From Bog-756 sp963753905 (GTDB lineage: Bacteria; Actinomycetota; Acidimicrobiia; Acidimicrobiales; RAAP-2), in contig CAVWDZ010000001.1 of assembly GCA_963753905.1 (NCBI GenBank), positions 1,984,001 to 2,048,000 of the forward strand: 64,000 bases of DNA, given 5' to 3'. Position 1 is the stretch's first letter. Each line of letters starts with the position of its first letter. Positions 57,906 through 64,000 of this stretch are shown piece by piece. The notes beneath the pieces were generated by a model. That model searched no databases and had not been told where the DNA came from. It saw only the letters and a list, made by a program, of their open reading frames with translations. Both the position numbers and the translations under genes were made by a program.

Positions 57906-58808
57906 TCAGATCCCCCCCAGGATCCTCTCCACGGCGGGATACCCGATGAAGAGGAGGAATCCAAGGAGCAGGAGCGCCCCGGGTAAGAAGAGCCGCTCGG
58001 TCACGGCGTTGGCAGCCGATTCGGCTTCGGCCTGCTCGTGGCGGCGCAGCGAGGCAGCACGCGCGCTGAGGGACTGGCGGATCCTCGTCCCCTCCGTCCC
58101 GGCCAGCTGCACCATCGCAGACAGCTCGACCAATTCCTGGACGTCCAGCTCGACTCCCAGCCCGGCCAGAGCGGTCCACGGTGAGGTTCCAGCGTCGCGT
58201 GCGGTCAGCAGCACCCTCGCCATCCGCTGCGCCGCCCAGTCCGGACTCACCTGAGTAGCGGCGTGAAGGGCACCCTCGACGCCGACCCCTCCGGCGAGGC
58301 CCAGAACGACCAGATCGACAAACGAGCCGACCACCACCCGGAAGTGCCCTCGTCGCTCATTGGCCACGCGGAACAGTGCACCCACGGGAAGTCCGACTGC
58401 GAGCGCCACCGACACGGCGACCAGCAGGAGAGGAACCATGAGGGGTAACGACAGACCAACTGCCTGACAACCGAGCCAGAGCAGCGGGGGCAGCAGCAGT
58501 GCCGCGGCCCCGAGCACGAGTATCCGGGTGGCAAGCAGGTCCGGAGCCACGTCGGTGATGGCCAATGCAGCCCGGAGCGAGACTGCCCGCGGATGTCCGT
58601 GCCACCTGCTGCGCTCAGCCCATGCCGTGGTCTCTGCGCCCAGCCTGCGAACGATCGTCCAGGTCCCCGCCGTTGGCGACGGGCCGTCCGGCCCTCGTTG
58701 CCACGTCGCAAAGACGGCGTCGAGGGACGGGGTGGCCGAACGCAATCCGTAGGCGATCCCGAGGCAACCGATACCAGTCACCAGGCCGAGTACGACCACC
58801 ACTGTCAT
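57906..58808 (-). CDS. tadC: Tad pilus membrane platform protein TadC
   Basis: 300 residues with a T2SSF domain. Hydrophobic segments at the N-terminus (TVVVVLGLVTGIGCLGIAYG), middle (LPLMVPLLLVAVSVALAVGL) and C-terminus (LFLPGALLLLGFLLFIGYPA). The cytoplasmic part has FRVVVGSFVDLVVLGLAGGV and LVELSAMVQLAGTEGTRIRQ, typical for TadC. Acts with TadB as the platform for the TadA motor. Four-base overlap with tadB; followed by a 72-base gap to the pilin gene. Confidence 0.9.
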   Translation of the reverse strand: MTVVVVLGLVTGIGCLGIAYGLRSATPSLDAVFATWQRGPDGPSPTAGTWTIVRRLGAETTAWAERSRWHGHPRAVSLRAALAITDVAPDLLATRILVLGAAALLLPPLLWLGCQAVGLSLPLMVPLLLVAVSVALAVGLPVGALFRVANERRGHFRVVVGSFVDLVVLGLAGGVGVEGALHAATQVSPDWAAQRMARVLLTARDAGTSPWTALAGLGVELDVQELVELSAMVQLAGTEGTRIRQSLSARAASLRRHEQAEAESAANAVTERLFLPGALLLLGFLLFIGYPAVERILGGI

Positions 58809-59701
58809 CGGACGGCCACCGCGCGGCCCAGGAGCCTGACCGGCGCAGGTGGTCGCGCCAGCGTGACCATGAGGCTGAGACCGGAGGCATAGAGCGCGCC
58901 GACTCCAAGCAGGATGATCTGTCCCGACGACGAGTCGAAGGGGGCGAGGTATGGTCGGGCCAGGAGCGCGAGGCCCGCGGCAAAGGCGACCGAGAACACG
59001 ATCACGGTGCGTACACCACTTCGCACAGACGCCCTGCTGGTCTCCACCCGCAGCTGGAGGGCGACCTCCTCCCGAGTGGACTCCGCCAACGCACCAAGGA
59101 GGTCGGCGAGCTTCTGGGCGCGGGCTGAAAAAGCCAGGAGCAGGGCACAGACGACCCGGTCGGCGCAGGGGTCACCGACGTCCTCTGCGAACTGGAGCAA
59201 CGCCGCACGCGGATGGACGTTGCCTTGGAGTCGCGTTGCCAGCCGCTCAGCCGCAGGACGGATCGGAGGGGGGCTGAGCCCGGCCGTGGCGATGATGGCC
59301 TGGCTGAGTCCTGCAGAGGCCGCCAGTGTCCCCTGGAGCATCTCGGTCCAGGTCGCGACGGCTTCGGTCTTGGCGAGCGACGGCGCCACCGACATCCGAC
59401 CGAGCAGTCGGGGAAGCCCGTATCCGGCCAGCCCAATGATCGGAAGCGCCGCCGGCCAACCAGTCACAAGAGCCCCGGCCACGCCAAGCCCGGCGGCAAG
59501 CACCACATGGACGGCACGGTCTCCGGCCAGTCGCCTCGTGACGGGGGTCGGTTCGCCGACCCGTGATGCGAAGGGTGTCGGATCCAGTGGCTGCTCCGGG
59601 CCCCGTCGACTCCCGCCTCGCCTGGTGAGCAGCACTGCGACCAGGCCCGCGATGCCCAGTCCCACGCCCAAACCGCTGAGCAGCACGGGTACGGGCGCCA
59701 T
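58805..59701 (-). CDS. tadB: Tad pilus membrane platform protein TadB
   Basis: 298 residues, T2SSF-like. Begins with a membrane helix (LSGLGVGLGIAGLVAVLLT), central WTEMLQGTLAASAGLSQAI and EDVGDPCADRVVCALLLAFS, and two C-terminal helices (VIVFSVAFAAGLALLARPYL and IILLGVGALYASGLSLMVTL). ATG at 59701 shares one base with the tadA stop (TGATG). The frame is open upstream but that part is a tadA shadow. Confidence 0.9.
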   Translation of the reverse strand: MAPVPVLLSGLGVGLGIAGLVAVLLTRRGGSRRGPEQPLDPTPFASRVGEPTPVTRRLAGDRAVHVVLAAGLGVAGALVTGWPAALPIIGLAGYGLPRLLGRMSVAPSLAKTEAVATWTEMLQGTLAASAGLSQAIIATAGLSPPPIRPAAERLATRLQGNVHPRAALLQFAEDVGDPCADRVVCALLLAFSARAQKLADLLGALAESTREEVALQLRVETSRASVRSGVRTVIVFSVAFAAGLALLARPYLAPFDSSSGQIILLGVGALYASGLSLMVTLARPPAPVRLLGRAVAVR

Positions 59702-61089
59702 CACCGCAGCGAGCCCGATCTCGGGTCGGAGACCCGGGTGAACCCACAGCGGATCAGTTCGTCCAGCGTCTCCGTGCGGAGCGGGGACGCAGGCACGGCC
59801 CTGCGGTCGGGCCCCGGCCGATAGATCTCGTTCGAGACGACCTGGACGCCGTCGGCATCGACCACCTCGCGTACCGACGATACGAACCGTGCCCGGGTCG
59901 CGCATGCCGGGAACCTGACCGGGAACTGGCGACCACCGGCAATCCGATCGCCCAGATCGCGGTCATACGAGAACGCATCGACCGGCGCCTCTCCGAAATC
60001 GTCCATCGCAGTCTCGAGGTAGACGACGAAGTGGAGTGCTCCAGCAATCAGCAGGTTGGTTGCCTCGAGCGGGAGGCGCTCAGGAGCCTGGACCGCGTAA
60101 GACGCGATCCTGCGGAACACGCCGGCCGAGGAGTCCGCATGGATCGTGCACATCGACCCCGAACGCCCCTGGCTCATCGCGTTGAGCATGGGCAGTACCT
60201 CGTCGCCGAGCACCTCACCAACGATCACCCGGTCCGCATTCATGCGGAGGGCTCTGCGGACGAGATCCGCGACCGAGATGCGTCCCTCGCCCTCGACATT
60301 CGGCGCCCGGGCCTCGAGGGCCACCATGTCGGGATGGCGCATCGACCCGGTGTCGAGGCCGAGTTCGAAGGCCTGCTCGATGGTCACGATCCGCTCACGC
60401 TGGGCGATCTCGGCGGCAAGAGCCCGGAGCAAGGTCGTCTTCCCCGAATTCATCGCTCCGGCCACCACGATGTTCTTGCGCGCCCGTACCGCTGCGGAGA
60501 GAAGGGAGCGCAGTACCTCGTCCACCGTGCCCAGCGTCTGGAGGTCGTCGAGCGACAGATCGGCGTAACGGTGACGGCGGATGGAGACCGCAGGGCGGGC
60601 CGAGACCGCCATCAGGGCAGAGAGCCGGCTCCCGTCGGGCAACTGCAGGTCGAGCTCGGGACTGGCCAGATCGAACCGCCGCTCGGAGAGGCCGAAGCGA
60701 ACCGCCGCCGAGCGGAGCATCTCGATGAGCTCACCGTCGGAGTCGGCTACCGGCTCCATGAGCTCCTTCGTCCCGTCGGCGAAGGTCGCCCAGACCCGGT
60801 CATGCCCGTTGATATCGACGTTCTCGATGTCCGGATCGTCGATCAACGTCTGGAGGCGACCGAGACCGAACAGCGCGTCGAGCACCGACTGGGCCAGTGC
60901 CAGTTCCTGCTCGGCCGACGAAGGAGTAGAGCCGGGCGTCGACGCGTCGGCTGAGAGGGCATCCAAGTGCCGGTAGACCCGTTGACGAGCGAACTCCTTC
61001 CGATCGTCTCCGTGGAGATGGACGCCGTCGGATCCCGCGAGGTCCTCCGCGACCAGCTGTCGGATCTGGAGAGCCAGCGGTGCAGTCAC
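59701..61089 (-). CDS. tadA: Tad/Flp pilus assembly ATPase TadA (CpaF)
   Basis: Motor ATPase of the Tad pilus, 462 residues. N-terminal region QTLIDDPDIENVDINGHDRV is the CpaF signature; Walker A GAMNSGKT at 211-218, ERIVTIEQAFELGL, the Asp box LRMNADRVIVGEVLGDEVLP and MSQGRSGSMCTIHADSSAGV (His box). The C-terminal part (PVRFPACATRARFVSSVREV) is the usual extension. Overlaps cpaE by four bases. Clearly distinct from the PilB/PilT ATPases earlier in the window. Confidence 0.95.
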   Translation of the reverse strand: MTAPLALQIRQLVAEDLAGSDGVHLHGDDRKEFARQRVYRHLDALSADASTPGSTPSSAEQELALAQSVLDALFGLGRLQTLIDDPDIENVDINGHDRVWATFADGTKELMEPVADSDGELIEMLRSAAVRFGLSERRFDLASPELDLQLPDGSRLSALMAVSARPAVSIRRHRYADLSLDDLQTLGTVDEVLRSLLSAAVRARKNIVVAGAMNSGKTTLLRALAAEIAQRERIVTIEQAFELGLDTGSMRHPDMVALEARAPNVEGEGRISVADLVRRALRMNADRVIVGEVLGDEVLPMLNAMSQGRSGSMCTIHADSSAGVFRRIASYAVQAPERLPLEATNLLIAGALHFVVYLETAMDDFGEAPVDAFSYDRDLGDRIAGGRQFPVRFPACATRARFVSSVREVVDADGVQVVSNEIYRPGPDRRAVPASPLRTETLDELIRCGFTRVSDPRSGSLR

Positions 61090-61967
61090 CGGATCGCCTG
61101 CTCAGACGTAGGACGACCGCGGTCACGGCGTGGGTCGCTCCGTCGATCCTCCCGCCGGGAACGCCGCTGGAGACCTCTCGGGGTCGAGAAGGGCGGTCGG
61201 AGGTCCTTTGCGCCAACCCCGGGAGCCGAACCCTGCCCGGCGTCTCCGCCAGAAGCCCCCTGCTGCAGAGCGGAAGCCAGCCGGGACGAAGCGACCACCA
61301 ATGCCGACCGCTGGAGTCGTCGGACGCGGGGGTCGGAGCCGCTTGCCACCGCGGCAGCAATCGGATCGTGAGGGATCTCAGAGATGAGTGGGATGCCGGT
61401 GAACGCCGACAGTTGGCGAGCCCCGTGCCCGCCAACGCCGATCACGCCCAACCCGACGGGTCCCGAACAGGCTCCGACGAGCGCCGACGACTGCTCCCGG
61501 AGTTGCAGCGCCGATGCTGCATCGGCTCGCGTCACGACCACCACGGCGTCCGAATGCTCCAGCCATGCTCCCGGTGTCGGTCTCTCTGTACCGACACGAC
61601 CGAGGTCGACGAGGACGTCCCACGCTTCGGCCCCGCCCGTCCCGACGGATCGCAGCGCGGTCCCTTCGGGACTGGTGGCGGCACGGACATCCACCGGTCG
61701 GGCAGCGATGAGGACGTCCAGACCGCCTGGGAGCTGTTGCAGGTGCTCCGCAATCGAAGACCCCGCGCCGTCCCGCCGGATCGACGCGGACAGCGTGGTC
61801 CAACCTCGCCTCGACGAGAGCGAGAATCGTGCCGCGAGGTCACCGCCGCTCACATCGGCCTCGGCCACGAGGACGCAGCGATGGACGGGCCAGGTGGCCC
61901 CGATGAGACAGGCGAGGGTGGTCACACCCGGAGCGCCCTTGATCGAGCAGATCGAGACGATCGTCAT
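61086..61967 (-). CDS. cpaE: TadZ/CpaE-like MinD-family ATPase
   Basis: 293 residues. Begins MTIVSICSIKGAPGVTTLAC, a deviant Walker A of the MinD/ParA type, then LVAEADVSGGDLAARFSLSS and WDVLVDLGRVGTERPTPGAW. C-terminal 50 residues are basic and Arg-rich. Such proteins localise the Tad machinery to the pole. No N-terminal receiver-like domain of full-length CpaE is present. Overlaps both cpaB and tadA by four bases. Confidence 0.85.
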   Translation of the reverse strand: MTIVSICSIKGAPGVTTLACLIGATWPVHRCVLVAEADVSGGDLAARFSLSSRRGWTTLSASIRRDGAGSSIAEHLQQLPGGLDVLIAARPVDVRAATSPEGTALRSVGTGGAEAWDVLVDLGRVGTERPTPGAWLEHSDAVVVVTRADAASALQLREQSSALVGACSGPVGLGVIGVGGHGARQLSAFTGIPLISEIPHDPIAAAVASGSDPRVRRLQRSALVVASSRLASALQQGASGGDAGQGSAPGVGAKDLRPPFSTPRGLQRRSRREDRRSDPRRDRGRPTSEQAIR

Positions 61968-62749
61968 GACGCGCCCGATGCGGAGGGGGACGCGGCGGTG
62001 CCACTCCCGGCCGCCGGGAGCAGGACGACGGTCACCTGGCCAGCTGTTGCCGCGGTCGCTACCGCACTGGCGAGGGTCGCAGGGATCTCGACGGAGACCA
62101 GGAGGGAGTCGCCCGCCCCGGCCGACGACGGCGCCCCTGTCGCGAAGATGGTCGCGTCTGGTACCAGGATGCCCGACGCAGCGCTCCCGTCTGGCGGGGT
62201 TCCGCTCTGGGCCGTCGCAGCCGTCGCGCCCCCCGTCGGGACCGCCAGCGGTGCTCCCGGACTTGCAGTCTGGACGATCATCACTGCATCGCCCGGTGAG
62301 AGCCCGGTTGCGGGGTACTGGCCGTCCTTGAGGGCGATCCCCACGACGGCGTCCCCGCTCTCCAGCACACGGGCACCGGTGAGGTCACCGGTCACCAGGA
62401 GCGATCCGGCCGCGATCGCCACCGACGCGCGCTTTCCGGCCAGTTCCGAGGCGTCGGCGACAGGGACGGTGTCGACCCCGGACGGAACCGAGACCTCGAC
62501 CTGCCCCAAATCTGCTGCAGTGATCGGCTGGCCCTGCCCGATGGGCTGGACGACCACGATGACGGCGGTCTTGTGCCCGGCGGATGAGTAGATCGAGACG
62601 AACGCGGCGATGCTCGCGCAGACCAGCACCGCCGAAGCCACCGCCACCAGGGGACGCCGTGGGTGCGGGGCGACCGGCAGCGCGTTGCGTACCGCTGCCC
62701 CGTTTCCGACGGCGTTCGGGATCGGCGACCGTTCGAGACGGGTGCTCAT
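61964..62749 (-). CDS. cpaB: CpaB-like SAF-domain pilus assembly protein
   Basis: 261 residues. Membrane helix near residues 33-55 (PLVAVASAVLVCASIAAFVS), then a SAF domain (AVIVVVQPIGQGQPITAADL, GKRASVAIAAGSLLVTGDLT) and a CpaB-type barrel with a Gly/Ala/Pro-rich insert. In Gram-negatives CpaB/RcpC supports the secretin; here it would be an extracytoplasmic membrane protein. ATG at 62749 with ATGA overlap to the previous stop; the longer open frame is a shadow. Confidence 0.85.
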   Translation of the reverse strand: MSTRLERSPIPNAVGNGAAVRNALPVAPHPRRPLVAVASAVLVCASIAAFVSIYSSAGHKTAVIVVVQPIGQGQPITAADLGQVEVSVPSGVDTVPVADASELAGKRASVAIAAGSLLVTGDLTGARVLESGDAVVGIALKDGQYPATGLSPGDAVMIVQTASPGAPLAVPTGGATAATAQSGTPPDGSAASGILVPDATIFATGAPSSAGAGDSLLVSVEIPATLASAVATAATAGQVTVVLLPAAGSGTAASPSASGAS

Positions 62750-63681
62750 GGCGCGTCGGGTGCGTCCACCGTTGAGCCTCCCGCGGCGCCGACCGCATCG
62801 ACGCTCTCCACCTGCCCGACGCGGAGCAGTCCGGTCTGGCTGGTGAACAACGAGGGGAGCCGCCCACCACCTGTCGCCCCTGTCGCCGACCACGAGACCG
62901 ACCAGGTGATGGTGGCCGTGATCACGAAGGCACCGTCGTTCGGATTCCCGTCGGGCGGGGCTTGGCCAGCAGATGTGCGAGAGAATCGGTACGAGCAGTA
63001 GGTGGTCTGTCCAGCGGCCGGGAGCAGGGCGTCGTAGGGGATGCCCGGCCCGGAACAGACCGTCAGCCCTCCGTCCCCCGTGGACCATGCAACCGAGACC
63101 GGCGTCGCTACCGCCGTGGCCGAGACGGAACCGACGGTGGCAGTGACCGCATCGGCGTGCCACAACGATGGGTCGATCCAAAGCCAGGTCGGCAGATTGA
63201 CCACGGTGGTGCCGGAGGGATTGCTCTGGATCACTGGTCGAGGCAGAACCAGTGAGCTCTCCGCTTGCAGGGCGACGGCGCGGGGATCGACGGGCGACAT
63301 CGTCCCGACGGGTCGTCCACCGGGCTGGGAGCTGATCCACTCGGTCTGGGTCCACTGCGCCCCGGTTGCACGGTCGTCACAGGTCACCGAATACCACGCT
63401 CCCGGCATCGGGCCACCCAGGGGCATACCCCCTTCGTTGTTGAGAGCCAGGTAGGTGTAGACACACGACCACGGGCTCGCAGACGAAGCGGTGCCGACTC
63501 GCGAATCTCCGCCCTGCTCGCCCGGTGACCCGCCCGAACTGCCCGCAGCAGACGTGCCCACGGAGATCGTGGCGCCCGGACCTTCGCCTGCCGACGCACC
63601 TGCACCGGCCGGAGTCGGTGCGATGAACAAGGCGCCGCCCAGCCCCGCAAGCGACCCGACCAACCTCACGACGCGGTGCAT
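62746..63681 (-). CDS. Secreted protein of unknown function at the start of the Tad operon
   Basis: About 311 residues. MHRVVRLVGSLAGLGGALFI with APTPAGAGA is a signal peptide with probable cleavage after the AGA. The mature part is Ser/Gly/Thr-rich with YTYLALNNEGGMPLGGPMPG, TWLWIDPSLWHADAVTATVG, repeated TATV/TVSVAW-like beta strands and pairs of Cys (WSCVYT, VTCDD). ATG 63681 is chosen for the signal peptide; the frame extends 12 codons upstream. Overlaps the preceding gene by 16 bases. Similar secreted proteins with TW..D..W motifs are common near actinobacterial Tad loci, with no known function. Confidence 0.72.
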   Translation of the reverse strand: MHRVVRLVGSLAGLGGALFIAPTPAGAGASAGEGPGATISVGTSAAGSSGGSPGEQGGDSRVGTASSASPWSCVYTYLALNNEGGMPLGGPMPGAWYSVTCDDRATGAQWTQTEWISSQPGGRPVGTMSPVDPRAVALQAESSLVLPRPVIQSNPSGTTVVNLPTWLWIDPSLWHADAVTATVGSVSATAVATPVSVAWSTGDGGLTVCSGPGIPYDALLPAAGQTTYCSYRFSRTSAGQAPPDGNPNDGAFVITATITWSVSWSATGATGGGRLPSLFTSQTGLLRVGQVESVDAVGAAGGSTVDAPDAP

Positions 63682-64000
63682 GACCAGTCCCGAACGGTCT
63701 GATCCGTCAATTTCCAACCGGCCGCGCTCAGGGTCATCAACGAGGTGAACGATTCGTCGGCGACCTCACCGAGGATCCCGGGCACAGGAACGTGGGACAC
63801 CTTGTTCACCGTGATCTCGCTGTCATGGAGGCAGGCCCGGACCGTCGCCGTACCACCCGGACCGACCTGGACCCGCGGGACCCCCCACGTCGGTGTGTCC
63901 TCCGCGACGTCGCCGGCGTTCCGCATGGCAGTGAGCGCGGACACGCTGACGTCCAGCTGGGGCGGGAGCATGGTCGCCGCCAGGTCCGGCTCGTCCGGAT
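63666..64000 (-). CDS. Hypothetical protein, 5'-truncated by window edge
   Basis: Open to the end of the window, so the N-terminus is missing; about 111 residues visible (…LAATMLPPQLDVSVSALTAM onwards). Contains VRACLHDSEITVNKVSHVPV and ends WKLTDQTVRDWSCTAS, with two Cys that might pair. No family recognised. Just upstream of the secreted protein with a 16-base overlap, hence probably in the same operon and perhaps exported. Confidence 0.6.
   Translation of the reverse strand, partial: PDEPDLAATMLPPQLDVSVSALTAMRNAGDVAEDTPTWGVPRVQVGPGGTATVRACLHDSEITVNKVSHVPVPGILGEVADESFTSLMTLSAAGWKLTDQTVRDWSCTAS

Noticed and set aside
1..64000. CRISPR arrays, rRNA, tRNA genes, insertion sequences
   Set aside because: No regularly spaced repeats, rRNA-like blocks, tRNA T-arm/acceptor patterns or transposase motifs were noticed in the intergenic regions; a dedicated tRNA or repeat scan was not possible.

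Overview
The window is GC-rich DNA (about two thirds G+C by eye) from a high-GC Gram-positive, most likely an actinobacterium of the class Acidimicrobiia. The evidence is a coenzyme F420 gene (cofC) with several F420-type luciferase-like oxidoreductases, a PafBC regulator pair, an HU protein with a long lysine-rich tail, an actinobacterial steroid-degradation gene set, and a type IV pilus cluster with unusual fusions. Many genes appear to be transcribed as leaderless mRNAs: a TAnnnT -10 box ends six or seven bases before the start codon. The taxon is inferred; no rRNA or tRNA gene was seen.

Layout. 1-5 kb: end of a GH38 alpha-mannosidase, a class III adenylate cyclase, cofC, and a frameshifted PIG-L deacetylase. 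5-9 kb: HU/H1-like histone, then a convergent conjugation-type pair (VirD4-like coupling ATPase and TrwC-like relaxase). 9-13.4 kb: pafBC, a CtaG-like membrane protein, an acyl-CoA carboxylase carboxyltransferase. 13.3-32.5 kb: a type IV pilus region in two blocks: pilB, a pilT fused to an MshEN-like domain, pilC and pilA on the minus strand, with a prepilin-peptidase-like gene and a two-component system divergent; then a second pilT, a pilM-pilN fusion, pilO and a membrane protein. moaC and a zinc-ribbon gene lie between. 32.5-37.9 kb: tldE/tldD, a FlK-like thioesterase, dxs.

37.9-52.2 kb is a steroid side-chain degradation locus: FadD19-like and FadD17-like CoA ligases, a fully overlapping operon chsE2-chsH2-chsE1-chsH1-ltp2, a divergent CYP125-type P450, and three luciferase-like oxidoreductases. 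Three sites matching the KstR consensus TnnAACnnGTTnnA perfectly or with one mismatch lie in front of the ligases and between the P450 and the chs operon. 52.5-53.3 kb: a TacAT-type toxin-antitoxin pair. 53.4-64 kb: a tightly overlapping minus-strand Tad/Flp pilus operon (secreted protein, cpaB, cpaE, tadA, tadB, tadC, a Flp-like pilin, three TadE/G-like proteins) ending in a LysM/BTAD regulator split by a frameshift.

The main novelty is in pilus biology and gene control: fused or domain-extended pilus motor parts (PilM-PilN, MshEN-PilT, PilB with an acidic linker of about 310 residues), a prepilin-peptidase-like protein without catalytic aspartates, a hairpin that would hide the pilMN ribosome binding site, and an HU gene with a strong internal Shine-Dalgarno and ATG that could release its histone-H1-like tail as a separate protein.
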